From: Haemonchus contortus | Taxonomy: Eukaryota > Nematoda > Chromadorea > Rhabditida > Trichostrongylidae | Direction of reading: 5' to 3' | Assembly (NCBI GenBank): GCA_000469685.2 | Contig: LS997567.1 | Location: 12,285,210 to 12,349,209 of the forward strand | Length of the DNA stretch: 64,000 nucleotides | Part shown: positions 1-10,518 of the stretch, piece by piece | Layout of the letters: the number at the start of each line of letters is the position of its first letter | Position numbering within the stretch: the stretch's first letter is position 1 | Position numbers and translations under genes: made by a program | The notes under the pieces: generated by a model | The model's database searches: none | What the model was told of the DNA's origin: nothing | Seen by the model: only the letters and a program-made list of their open reading frames with translations

Positions 1-8
1 CAGAAGCA

Positions 9-255
9 ATCGCTCCCATTTAGGAGCTAATACTGGGAGTGTAGAGAGGAAAAAGGAGAATCCGAAGAGTTATTTACACATAGCAAATTTCTTACAGGAA
101 TGAGGACCGCCCGGCGAAGCCCGGCGTTAGCCGGGCGGCCCGACTGATATCAAATAAAGAGCGTGCGTTTTTCGATGGTTTTCTGAAACAAGTGTTTGGA
201 AAAATCGTTTTACAGAACCGCAATTACTTTCCAAACAACCCAATAGGTACTACAA
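9..255. repeat. Dispersed repeat, copy 1 of a direct pair
   Basis: This stretch matches 786-1062 in the same orientation over nearly its whole length. Shared landmarks are 'aggagctaatactg', 'gaatccgaagagttattta', 'atttcttacaggaa', 'aataaagagcgtgc', 'gatggttttctgaa' and 'aggtactacaagct'. It contains a short G+C-rich hairpin: ccgcccggc at 107-115 pairs with gccgggcgg at 130-138. The second copy carries about 30 extra bases near that hairpin. I see no coding capacity and do not recognise the family. The pair could be the ends of one element whose body is 256-785, or two insertions of one non-autonomous element. Confidence 0.7.
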
Positions 256-660
256 GCTTGGTGTGTTTGTGTGTTTGTGTGTGTATGTGTGTGTGTGTGT
301 GTGTGTGTCTGACCGGAAATTCATAACTCCGGTCCCCGTGGACCGAAAGCGTTCAAATTTGGTAGGAGTGCAGGCGGCAGGATGGAAACACCTTTATTGG
401 GTGGAAAGACCAAACTCCTCCCAAAGGGTGCGGGGTCTGAGCGAAAATTCATTATTTCTGTCCCCGTGGACCTAGAACGTTCCAACTTGGTAGGAGTTAT
501 GGAAACGGGATGGGAACACTAATGGTGGGTGGCAGGACCAAACCCAGCCCACAGGAAACGGGGATCGCGCGAAAATTGTCGTGGCAGGAAAGGACCTCGC
601 CCTCGGGGGCGGGGTTCGCGCGAAAATTGACAATTCGTCCATAGGGCGTTCGGAGTATTC
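246..660. repeat. TG-rich simple repeat plus G+C-rich tandem repeat
   Basis: A (TG)n tract at about 257-308 leads into units that begin 'aaattcat' and contain 'ccccgtggacc', 'aacttggtaggagt' or its variants and 'ggtgggtggcaggacca'. The units recur with a spacing of about 128 bases (near 316 and 444), and a third unit is degenerate. The same family recurs at about 27330-27560 and 28195-28600. It is non-coding; open frames across it follow from the repeat structure. The TG tract next to it also occurs beside the other copies in weaker form, so TG tract and repeat seem to travel together. Confidence 0.65.
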
Positions 661-785
661 AACTTGCACGAAAATTTCACGAAAGTACGCTTCCTTAGCC
701 CATCGATCTCTTTTTCTCTGAATGCCTTTGTGATATTATACGATGTTCTTACCAGACACAGCGGAGATGGCTAACAGAAAAAATG

Positions 786-1062
786 CTCCCAATTAGGAGC
801 TAATACTGTGGTTGTAGAGCTTTCAAGGAAAAAGGAGAATCCGAAGAGTTATTTACGCATAGTAAATTTCTTACAGGAAGGAGGACCGCCCGGCGGAACT
901 GGGCGTCACTATAAGAAAAAGGGAAGCCTGGCGTTAGCCGGGCGACCCGTGTGGGATCGAATAAAGAGCGTGCATCTTTCGATGGTTTTCTGAATCAAGT
1001 GTCTGGAAAAATTGTTTTAAACTGCAATTACTTCCCAAACAACCCAGTAGGTACTACAAGCT
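786..1062. repeat. Dispersed repeat, copy 2 of a direct pair
   Basis: Second copy of the repeat at 9-255, same orientation, diverged by scattered substitutions and an insertion around 895-925 next to the G+C-rich hairpin. The two copies flank about 530 bases that hold the TG tract and its tandem repeat. An open frame across it (808-993) is not supported as a gene because the same sequence in copy 1 is not open. Confidence 0.7.
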
Positions 1063-1290
1063 AAACATGTGCTGAAGCAATGACCCTCGTAATGTTCACA
1101 CTCAAGTGATGATGTGGTTATGGAACATGCTACGGTTCATACTGGTTCTAGAATATGACTACTAGCTTTGAGAAAGCTTTCATTAGGTATGCAGCACCTG
1201 ATTATTCAGAGTTTTTGCAGGATCGCTCGAGAAGATCATTTTTTAGTCATCTCGGATGAGATCAACGGGACACGTATCTGAAAAACACCG

Positions 1291-1345
1291 TTTAGAATTG
1301 TACTCGTATCTTGCTTTCCCTGCAAGATACGAGTACAATTCTGAA
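1291..1345. repeat. Near-perfect 24-base inverted repeat (hairpin)
   Basis: The left arm 1291-1314 and right arm 1322-1345 are reverse complements with one mismatch, separated by the 7-base loop tttccct. An arm of this length with so short a loop is unlikely by chance. It lies downstream of the EF-hand exons on their strand. It could form a strong hairpin in RNA or mark a template-switch event. Confidence 0.85.
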
Positions 1346-1496
1346 CCACGTTTTCAAGATTCTTTGAGAGAATACACGCACCGATTCCCACACACGAAGT
1401 CATGTGTGTTGGAAATTACTCAAGATCTTACTGATTTGCTTGTTACCTCATTACTCATTGAAGGCTGTCTCCTGCATACTGATGATCGAAACTTGC

Positions 1497-2038
1497 CTCT
1501 CTTATCACATTGTCGATTTCCGCCTCATTCGCATGCATTCCAATACTGAACATCGCTTCCTTCAACTCTTCATTCCCTATGGCACCGGAACAATCTGTGT
1601 CAAACATGTCAAACAACTGCTTGTATTCATTCAACTCCTTCCTGAAATCTGCCGTGTATAGGATACAAAAGAGTCGAAGTCCTCGAAAAGGGCTATTCCA
1701 CCTGTTATACGCCGAGTTTGATTTATCAAAATGCTGGTTCTGAAGTGATTGAGCCGTAGATTTTGACGCCGTTGACAGCTTCCTATCTGAAGATGGTCTA
1801 TCGCATTTCTCTTGAGTGTGCGATGCCCCGACCTTTACAGAGCGCATATCTGAAAATTGTAAATCAATCGAATGTGTGTGATGGAACGTAGCAGGTGATC
1901 GGAGCTAAGACCTGCACCAAGCAGAGAAGATGAAATGGAGGATCGGAAGCTATCTAGTCTTTCGAATCCTCGCGATGAAACTCGCCTGAGGTCATTTGCA
2001 TTTCGGTAGTGATCGGTAGCTCTCTCAACTATCAACCT
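1497..2038 (-). CDS. EF-hand (calmodulin/troponin C-like) protein, partial, three exons
   Basis: The clear exon is 1641-1497 and encodes an EF-hand: a helix EYKQLFDMF, the loop DTDCSGAIGNEE with acidic or oxygen ligands at positions 1, 3, 5 and 12, glycine at 6 and isoleucine at 8, then a second helix ending IDNVIREA. Such loops bind calcium. The exon joins in frame to 1849-1702 (serine-rich, hydrophilic) across a 60-base intron (1701-1642, ending atttcag). That exon can join to an exon ending at 1912 across 1911-1850 (ending attttcag). Alternatively 1850 is a trans-splice acceptor, because ATG follows it after two bases, giving a start at 1847. The frame upstream of 1912 is open to about 2038 and has no ATG. 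The exit of the EF-hand exon looks like a GC donor (GAG|GCAAGT). The second EF-hand of the usual pair was not found, so the gene is either incomplete here or continues to the left through longer introns. Confidence 0.6.
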
Positions 2039-2041
2039 CTA

Positions 2042-3298
2042 GTCCTTCCGCCCCTCCTTATTATCTTAAATAATGCTTCACAGCAATAGCGATTAAATAA
2101 TCGTGGGCATTGAAAAAATGGCACGCTGTCAGCGGTGGGAGAACTAAGGGTTCCAAAACGTTGTCATGCTACTCCCTCTTTTGTAAATTGCTGTTGTTGA
2201 TGTCTGTGATCTACAGATTGAACCGTGTCAACTGTTCTGACTTTGGCTGTGTCTACGGTGAGAGATTATAATTGTCTCATTGTCTGTTTTGAAGTTTACA
2301 ATGCAAAGGATTGCCTAGTCAATGAGCTGATCGTATGATAAGGCTACATTGCCGATAATGAATGGACATTAGTGTAAAGTATCAACGAAGGAATAGAATA
2401 GTTACCTCAATATTGGTCCCGGTCAACTATGTAAGAAGGTTTCTTGTTACCGAAGGATGAACTGGTCACTACTCCATGATTTACGATACATTGGATGAAG
2501 TGAAAGGGTAGTTCCACTGTTGGTACTGGTCACCGGTATAAGAGGAACCCAAAAATGAGTCAATATTCATTCTAATCACTGGTGCACGAGGTGTTTTTGA
2601 CACCTTAAGATAAACTGACTATTACCCTACGGTTGAAAAAGATTGAACCATATTGTGAGGTACTTCATTGTTTTTTTGACCGTGGGTATAATGAGAGTTT
2701 TTGATACTGTAGCTGAAAAGTTGCTCAGACGTTGGCAAAACTTTGAAATGCTTCGACCGATTGCTCCATTGAGGAGAAGAACTTTAGAATGGTCTCACAT
2801 TGAGTGCATTGTAAGCCAATCATGTGATCCATATTTTGCCATGTAGGTTGGATAATAAATGAAATCCGGAACTGCTTTGCAATGTTGGAAAACTGTGAAT
2901 TATTCCTTCCACAGCTTGGTTGAACAACGCTGACTTAATGCCTGTCCTGACTACGGACTGTCGAACGTGCTGACTACTCCAACAAATAGAGATAGCTGGG
3001 ATACTCAAATATGCTCCTTTAAGTTATTGTGAAGAAGCCGATTCTTCTCAGTTCGTTTTTTTTTGTGAAAACCGTCAGCTCTGGTTCAAATTGATGTCCT
3101 CACAGGTGCTGTCAGATTACCTGGTAATCTGACCATCGCACCTCTATGATAGCGGCATGAAAAAATTAGGTGAAGGTAATTCCGTCCTGCCAAGTCTTCT
3201 TTCAAACCGAACTAATAATTCTAATAATTGCAGTAAAAAGTGAGGTTCGAATTGTCAATTCGTTGTAAGGCTTCCTAGGCATTCTTACCTAGTAAATG
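2042..3298. other. No gene recognised
   Basis: I see no convincing exon, transposase or reverse transcriptase here. Short open frames (2643-2846 plus, 3008-2820 minus) have no family resemblance I recognise and no flanking splice pattern. The stretch is probably intergenic or very old repeat. Confidence 0.4.
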
Positions 3299-3552
3299 CG
3301 ATTATCTTGGTTGCCCGAGAGCTGCAAAACTTGCTTCGCAACAACATTGTCGAAGGTCCTCTTGAAATCGATGGGAATAGGACAACGGTATTTTGCGGTT
3401 TGGTGACACTTTATGAGTTTCCGTTAGAGAAGATATGATCGATGAAACTAAGGCCTGTTGGCGATCCTGCCTCCTCGCATTGCTGCCCTTCATCTATTAT
3501 ATTATTAGTCGCATTAAGCTTGACTCGTAAGACTACAGACATCAGGCAGGTT
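3299..3552 (-). pseudogene. RTE-type reverse transcriptase fragment
   Basis: Read on the minus strand, the DNA parallels the RTE reverse transcriptase at 32040-32290: 'gtctgtagtct', then a region like GFSxIDHI, then 'aaaataccgttgtc', 'catcgatttcaaga' and 'ccttcgaca', in the same order as the RTE segment encoding MPLCLTFIDLKK and the following residues. Frames are broken, so it is dead. Its upstream end (3530-3552) forms an inverted repeat with 3575-3597, which starts another small RTE piece on the plus strand. Confidence 0.45.
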
Positions 3553-3597
3553 ACCGATAGATGACAATTTCGCCAACCTGCCTTATGTCTGTAGTCT
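3530..3597. repeat. 23-base inverted repeat joining two RTE pieces
   Basis: Arms 3530-3552 and 3575-3597 are reverse complements with one mismatch and a 22-base loop. Both arms hold the RTE 'gtctgtagtct' sequence, so the hairpin was made by two RTE fragments meeting head to head. Confidence 0.75.
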
Positions 3598-4190
3598 ATG
3601 AACTTCTCTTACAGCCTGAGTCTTCCTCCCCATACAGCAACAAAGTTTCACTGGCTTTTCACAAAATGGACCACTTCTGACCATAAACATAAAGAGCCAA
3701 GCTAGGGTTTGACGGTAATCGGGCGGAATGCTTCTCAGACTTTCTGGTTTGACACTTTCCGAGTGCTATAAAATCTTCATGACGGCTCTCAGCACTTTGA
3801 AAGACGAAACGAAAGAAGCGATGTATCCGTACTTTCTTGTATGGAAGACATGGCCGCTGAAAGAACGGGGTGGGAATTTTAGATGACATTGGGGCGAATG
3901 TCCCAATATATACTACATATTTTCTTACAGGATGCAGCGCTGTTTCATCACGTGGCCAAATGCAAGAAGTCATTGCCTGGATAGTGGATGATTTGGCGAG
4001 TACTGCAGATGATTTCCCCAGCCTCAGCTATTTATTTAATTCTGTTGTTCTGCTCTCTTTCGAATCTTCCTTAATTTCTGTTCTACATAGCTTCCCAAAG
4101 TTTGAAGTTCACGGCTGCATATAGTTCATTTAGACGTATCAGCTTCATTCTGAGAGACATGTCTCTTGATGGCTTCTAGGCTCTCCACTA
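3598..4190. other. No gene recognised
   Basis: Apart from the first few dozen bases, which still look RTE-like, I see nothing identifiable. Open frames on both strands (3973-3659 minus, 3870-4124 plus) overlap each other and resemble no family I know. A perfect palindrome agagacatgtctct lies at about 4153-4166. Confidence 0.3.
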
Positions 4191-4194
4191 TATC

Positions 4195-4300
4195 GTGAAA
4201 ATATTTGACGGCCTGGTTAGGCTCTTCATTGACATTGTTAGGAACGGAGTCTTTCCTAGAACCTGCAGGGAAAGCGGGACGATCCCAGTCTTAGTGTTTC
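4195..4300 (+). pseudogene. Possible non-LTR reverse transcriptase fragment
   Basis: The plus frame reads GLVRLFIDIVRNGVFPRTC followed by RESGTIPV. This is the pattern just before the first conserved motif of non-LTR reverse transcriptases (a helix of the type 'lxxLfnxxxxxGxfPxxWrxsxxxPv'). The expected following segment ('K...d..nyRPI') is not readable. A short match like this may be chance. Confidence 0.35.
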
Positions 4301-4420
4301 GTCTTTCCGGCAGGTTAGCCCTGTCCATGGGCTGCAAAGGAGAATGCATTCTGGTAAAGACGATGGACAGACCTGGTGAGCCTGCCACTCGCCAGGTGAC
4401 ACCTAAGCTATTGAGATGAT

Positions 4421-5929
4421 GCTATCTGTTGCAACTCTACCTTCCAATCCAAAATAAATGGGCAAGCTCAACAGAGCGAATCGAGATCGATGGACCTCGA
4501 GACCCCACGTTGAGCGATCATTGACTGGGGAGTGGAGAGCAGAACGCATGCCAATCCATTCTTTGGCGTTTGAAATCTGGCTGCTTGGAAGGGTATATGT
4601 CAGTGTACCCTCTCAGAAGGATCACTATTCATGAAAAGCGGGATCGGACCCAGTGCTTCCCATTCATTCGGATGCGAGCTTTTGACTGTGCCGACTGGCA
4701 AGGTACCAATCGCGCTATACAAGGTTAGTGGAAATTACGATGACTCAGAAGTCACATTCCCGAAATAGAAAGCTGATAAAACAAACCAATTTCAAAAAAG
4801 TATTCATCACTGATCTCACATTAGTACTCTACACTGAAAGGCACAGTTCACGTTAATTCTGGGTAATCCAGATCATGACGAAAAATGGAAGATAAGCTGA
4901 AAAATTATACGATGAAGGCGAAGAAAATGCGTGAATCGGTGTTTCCAAAGTGAAAGTGAGAAGAGGCTTCGAAAAATTTTTTAAAAAGGGGGCTGGAAGA
5001 GAATGGGACCAGAAAAATGAAAAAGAATGGGGCGTTTTTACGGATTATACAATGTGTGTCACGCGTACATGTGAGTCCCGGTGCTAATAGCTGACTATAT
5101 TAAACAAGAATGGCATTTAAAATTCATTCATTCGTGAGCACAAGTCAACAAAACCCTTAGTAACAGCAAAAACAACCGACGTTTTCCAGTCACTTGAGGT
5201 AGAAAATTAGAATAAGGATCGCAGTAGCAAAATGAATAACATAGAAGGAGAAGGACATCGCCTCATCACTAGGCGATTAACTAATTGTGCGCTAAATGTG
5301 TGGGTCCTGGCGCGAAAATTGCAATCTGTGCCGCCTCGACACTCGTCTGGCACATCATCGGTCGAGAGGAAGGACATCTGGGCGATCCTGTAATCGGGCT
5401 CAAATATGCCCTAGCAATTGATTTTTGGGACCCAGCAGCGTCCTTCCTGTTACCCTTGGGCACCACTGGGTATTCCTAGAAATTGAATGTGATGAGAATG
5501 TCAAAATTCAGAACTATCTGGATCTGTACTCCGAGTTAGTATCTTTCGAAAGCGGTCACATAACTGCTTTTCCCTCCGGAAAGAGCATCTCAAAATCAGA
5601 AGACAACTAGTGTGTGATTGGCGACTTGAGTCCTTTCGGAAAACCTTCACAAACACCGAATAGCGAGAAAGGTACTGCAAAACTCTTGAAAAATATGTAG
5701 AGTAGAATACAATGAAATCCTTCTTGGCAACCGGAAGGGGTGAAGTACATACTACTCTGGCGTGCAAAACTCAGAAACAAAAGCGAGTTACAATTACAGT
5801 ATCTCGACGCCAGAAATTTATACCGTACCAAGGGAGGACTATCACGGCCTTGCAGAGAAAGCAGCCGACAGGAATGCAAGATTAAACAATTAGATGCGAC
5901 ATTTTTTATCAAAGGAACTGATGCTGGAT
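4421..5929. other. No gene recognised
   Basis: This stretch of about 1.5 kb holds overlapping short frames on both strands (5281-5610, 5607-6018) without recognisable domains. The segment 4860-5040 is A-rich and purine-rich. I see no splice-framed exon and no terminal repeats. Confidence 0.35.
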
Positions 5930-6740
5930 GGATATATAATCATTGGTGCATTTCTGGTGCAGTCACGTGCTGCAAAGCGTCTACCCACTGCGTCTTATTC
6001 GGGCTAGATAGAATTTAGGTCGGGGGAACGGCTAGGCTGCCACGCTCGTCAAATATCCTCTCTCTCAAAGAACTTTCTCACCTTTGCTGTTTGATGCAGT
6101 CGCGCATTGTCATCCATCAAAATAAATTAAGTCCATCGCGCCTATGAGAAGGCGCAGATGAGGAAGAAGTAAACACGCGTACAGTACACGTTGTCACAGT
6201 AACGATTACTGGTAAGGGTTCCACGCTGAAAAATCTGGAGCTCTCGAGCCTCTCTAATCTCAAAAATCTCGAGCCAGGCAGCGGATGCTTTCCCATACCA
6301 CAAAACCTTGATTACCAGAATTATCACGTACGGCAATGTTTTTGGGGAAGTCGCGTGTTATCATTTCTCGTTCTATGAGGGTGCGGCCAAAACCACTGCC
6401 TAGACTGATCTGCTTTCATCCAACTTGACGAATGGGGTCGTGTAAATAGTACACGGCTCCATCAGCACTCTAAACGGTTTCGCCGAGGGCTAAACGCTTT
6501 CGTCGATGGTCAAAGAAGCACGACGTAAAGGTCGTCGGGCGAAGACACAGCCACCACCACAATACTTATAGCTACTCGCTGAATGCCAGAACATCCTTTT
6601 GTTCCCATCGACTGCCTCATTTGCGAGGACAGCCATGATTTGCGCCTTGATTGAGCTCTTCTTGCGCTGAAGGAAAGTCTATCCTCCTGTGCCTGTCCGT
6701 TATAGGTCTCTCCTTACACCTTCATTTGCTTCCACTGAGT
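5930..6740 (-). pseudogene. Tc1-like transposase relic
   Basis: On the minus strand, fragments appear in the order of a Tc1 transposase, N to C: RRPLRRASLT (after the HTH domains), KLDESR (first catalytic Asp region), a piece ending in GTLTSNRYCDNVY, then DDNARLHQTAKVRKFF (second Asp, DNAR-H type) and SRSPDLNSI (third catalytic position, normally SPDLNPIE). The family cuts and pastes DNA at TA sites. Several frameshifts and stops are needed to connect the pieces, and the glutamate of the NPIE box is replaced by a stop. It lies directly upstream of the BEL/Pao pol. No terminal repeats were found. Confidence 0.6.
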
Positions 6741-6789
6741 CATAATGTTTCATCTTACTTTACCCATCTCGTCCCTATGTTTTGCCCAC

Positions 6790-9536
6790 TGGTATAGATG
6801 CTACATTCAGAAGTGCGGTAATACTTTTCGATGTGTCATAGAAAATAAGGGACGAAGTTATCCCCAATGATGTGACCCTTAAAAACGAATTATTCATCAA
6901 TGAAATCCATGATATTTTACTCGCATGGACAACAAAAAAGTTCATACTAATGTGTGGCATCGAGGCCGCGCTCACACAAATTAGTCTTGTAGGCTCTTAT
7001 GAAAATCTCTGCGGGATCTGTGGGTTGAAAATGTTAAGCAACCATCTTCCAGAGAAAATCTGAATCACTATAGTTTCAAAAGGCTTCCATTTGAAGCTAC
7101 AGCTTCACCGAGTACACTTAATATGGCGCTCATCGTTTCTGATCAGCGAGCAAAGGAGCTCGTGAGCAATCTGTATTCGGATAATATCATGATACACGTA
7201 GAGGCTTCAAACGAGGATATGCAAAAACATTAGGGTGTCCAGAAAGTTCTGAGGAAATGTTGTCAGTTTTCGAACACAAAAAGACTACAACAGTAATGTA
7301 AATTCAGTGATCAAGATAGTGGCTATCCTCAGCCACAATGTCTCTCCATCAATTGGAAAGGCACTGTTGATACTCACCCGATGTGTGGAGCGGGATAGTC
7401 AGATCTTCCCAGCTCACCCATCGACATCGCGCGGGGTGGTCGAGCTTATCCATCACTACCAAATATTCCCCTGTAGTCGGTGTAAAATGGGAGCTCGAAA
7501 CACCCTCTCTCTCAGACGATAACAGAACACTCTCTAGTTTACCGCGACATACTCTGTCAGGATCTCTTAGTAAACCACCTATTGAGCAGAAGAAAAATGA
7601 GATCTCGTTTTTCTCGGCGTGAGCGCCTCGTTCTATAGCGGGGCTAAAGCGCTATACCCGCGCAATGAATCCTGCTTTTGGAATAGCCTTTGCGTAGAAC
7701 GTCGTGGACACTGGATTGGTGAGTAGAATCGTTCTTTCATTTCCCTGAGACTTTGAAGAGGACGGTAGGTCAGAGTAGTGTCGGTATTTGAGGACAGTGG
7801 GTAGCCCAGAGTAGTGTTTGCTTTGACAATATTCGTCGAAGCAAATCTGTTCTCAGAGAAAGCGGTCGTGCAATTTAAGGAAGGTGACAGGAGAGAGTTC
7901 CTGCTGCCTATAAGTCACCATATCTAATAAGCCTGAGTGTCGAAGCGATCAAATTCGTAACGGTGAAGCAGAAGGCTTTGATATCTTATCAATGGTGCAT
8001 CGTTCGGTCGACGACTACTTACTTCGAGAGGCCACGTCAAATACCGAGCTACACTATTGATCTATTCCCTTCTACAATGCCCCTTTCCCTGCTACCGGAT
8101 CTATAGTCCTTCAGTGCGTACGCGAACAACATGCTCTCGAAGTTGAGAGGCGAAATTTTCTCGAAATCTCCCCGACTCCCCAATACAAAGAGTTCAAAAG
8201 GTTGTTCGAAGAAATCGGCATGAATTTTAGGTGTCTGGGGTAATATGTCTAGTAATCACATGAAGTCAGTTCTCTAATACCAGGAAATGGCAAACTTCAA
8301 TGGATCTCGATAAAAGTACTCCGGGTGAACTACGACGTAGCACAAGATTCGTTCAACGTTGTCACGAGCCTTCGAACGATGAAGGAAATAAATGAAAAAG
8401 GCATACTCAGTGAAACTAACGCCGTTTACGCCTCTATTGAGATCACTAGCCCACTTCTTGTTCATTCAGAATCTTTATAGAGAGACGTTTTTACTTACAA
8501 AAAGGATGGAAGTTCGGACTCGATCAAGAAATTTGTATCAGATGGAACAAACTAACGAAAAAGTTGAAAATGCATGCATTGCTTGTCTCATTTCGGGTCA
8601 TTTCTCTGGTGGGAATATGCCGATGTCATTAAGATGGCTACGTCGATCTGCGTTGCAAGCTAGCAAGCGAGGTCACGAAATTGATCAGCGAGCACCAAGG
8701 TTAACGAAGAATTAAACTAAGCAAACTACTCCGCGTCTTGAATTTATTGCAGTTTCAGTAGCAACTAGGCTATGCACAAACATTGGACTCAAGTACGATG
8801 CACATGGAATATCGATTGCATCTGATGGTGAAATCGCACGTTATCAGGTAAAAATTTACAAAATTCACTAGTTTTTGTTGCAAATCAACTAAAAAAATCG
8901 TTGAAGTCAGGACTAAATTTGAATTTCATCAATTCAATGCATTTCCATCAATTTCTTTCACGGCTACTGCTTATAACCCACCAGATTCAAGAACAAGACA
9001 AGTGATTTCAATGGAACTAAACAGTGCTGAATTTCGAGTTGGCTGAGATATCCCAAACGTGGCCACTAACAAAAATGGAATCAATCGAAATTATCACCAA
9101 AGAACCTGTATCGTTGCAAAAAAAAACATCCCAATCTTTGACGACTTCAAGCTTTGGTAAGGAATTACGAATAGTTTATTTTCTCTGCAAAACAGCAAGC
9201 AAAACAGCAAAACACTGGATCTGTCTAACGAGCAAAATTCACAACCTCAGAATAATAATCAAAACCATTCCAAAATTTTCTTCTGAGAAAGAACCAGTAA
9301 GTAGCAACGTCGAATCATCCGAACACATAATTTCCGTGCACGTTAAAAGCTTGGAAAATCTACAAATTATCTTTCAGAGAGGAAATTGATAGAATATAAA
9401 AATGGAATAATTAGACATGAGTCTCGCTTACAGAACGCCACTCTACCACATGGTACCAAGTCACCAATATGTGTACCTCCAACTGCAGAGCTTGCTCGAT
9501 TTTCGCAGCAAATTCACTACGACAATGCCACTCGCT
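6790..9536 (+). pseudogene. BEL/Pao LTR retrotransposon pol (RT, RNase H, integrase N-terminus), interrupted
   Basis: Pieces follow the order of a BEL/Pao pol. At 6870-7060 there is LLAWTTKKFILMCGIEAAL, which is the RT motif around the first catalytic Asp (usually DIEKAF, here GIEAAL). At 7165-7230 there is NLYSDNIMIHVEASNED, the family's YVDN box with V changed to S. At 8180-8270 there is LFEEIGMNFR. At 8340-8470 there is KGILSETNAVYASIEITSP, the 'tKR.iLs..a..yDPlG..sP' segment. At 8745-8850 there is TPRLEFIAVSVATRL, the 'PRLEL' box leading into RNase H. At 9370-9530 there is YKNGIIRHESRLQ followed by KSPICVPPTAELA, the integrase zinc-binding lead-in. Stops and the lost catalytic residues make it dead. 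The RT is split by an unrelated insert at about 7232-8165. No LTRs were identified. Confidence 0.7.
7232..8165. mobile_element. Unidentified insert inside the BEL/Pao RT
   Basis: In BEL/Pao elements only a few dozen residues separate the YVDN box (here ending near 7230) from the 'EIGMNFR' segment (here near 8180). The 0.9 kb in between is therefore foreign. Its left edge reads TA-GGGTGTCCAGAAAGTTC, which resembles a mariner/maT terminal repeat next to a TA target site. No matching right end was found and no transposase motif is visible, so it may be a non-autonomous or eroded DNA transposon. Confidence 0.45.
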
Positions 9537-10115
9537 CTCGTAAGCTAGGATTTTGCATTTGATATTGAAATCATTGCCTTTATGTACTTCTAGTCGATGC
9601 TTCCCAGGTGACGTAAAGAGACTTCTACGCCTATTACGTGCTGCATGTTCCTTGACGCGTACCCATAACATCCTTCCCGTCTCACCAATATACATATATT
9701 TCTTAACAGGCCGAGCAAAGACGTCGGTACACTGTCCCTCGCTCTGTGCAATACCCGTCTTTTCCATACAAATAAAGCACCTATTCGTAAAACACGCACG
9801 ATCATCAAGTCTATTGCGGATAAGATGACGTTTGATATTGTCCGTCGGTAGATTGAATAAGAGAACATCATTAGCCAGATCCGCCCGAGCAATGCAATTT
9901 AGGATTTTTGCGCTGACTTTATCCGAAGCCGGAGATGCACCACTTTCTCGCGGCTCCTCAGAGAATACGCTTCTGAACCTGAGCTTCTGTGTTGTGTTCC
10001 ATAGTCATTCCATTTCGCGATCTCGCATGCTAGCTTACGAGACTCATCTCATTCCACCTCGCCTGTACACATTTCAGTTGCCGTTCCGTGCATGTTACTA
10101 ACTACTGCACGTTTC
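9537..10115 (-). pseudogene. Penelope-like element fragment: linker and GIY-YIG endonuclease
   Basis: On the minus strand the segment reads a linker KRHLIRNRLDDRACFTNRC then FICMEKTG, followed by KKYMYIGETGRMLWVRVKEH and HRLEVHKGNDFNIKCKILAY. This is the GIY-YIG nuclease fused to the C-terminus of PLE reverse transcriptases (here Y-IGETGR, with the arginine and a downstream EH). The nuclease nicks target DNA to prime reverse transcription. Two frames are needed near 9770-9800. The 3' edge of the fragment abuts the BEL/Pao integrase at about 9536-9541. The reverse transcriptase part upstream is absent, as in 5'-truncated copies. Confidence 0.7.
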
Positions 10116-10504
10116 ACAGCTTCAGAATGAGCAGACTTCGCGTGGAGTAAGCTTTTTTTATAGCTGTTATTTCTATTTTTCGTTTCTATTTTTTCTACTG
10201 TCAGACCGCATGTTCTGCTTTACCTTTGTACAAGTTCCAAACGGATTGCAGCTCCTTGCTTTGTGAACGAGCGCCAAATCAAAAGGACGCACTCCTGTGA
10301 GAACTCCCGGTTTCCACCCTCGATCAACATGTATACCAAAGCTATGAAAATTGCACGACGTCACAAGCAGTGCTATTATAGAAATATCGGCGAAGCGATG
10401 AGAAAGGAAGGAAAGATTCATTTGCAGATTGTGATAACTTCGTAGGCAGCATCGATTTTTGAAGTAGAAACCCAAAAGGAAAGAGACAAAAGATGTAAGC
10501 ATCA
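10116..10504. other. No gene recognised between PLE fragments
   Basis: A T-rich stretch (about 10150-10200) is followed by sequence without recognised motifs. Open frames on both strands overlap. It may be eroded PLE sequence. Confidence 0.3.
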
Positions 10505-10518
10505 GCATCAGCATGTGG

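Noticed and set aside
263..475. Open frame through the TG tract and G+C-rich repeat
   Set aside because: Starts in a microsatellite and continues through a tandem repeat; no family and no conservation in the other copies.
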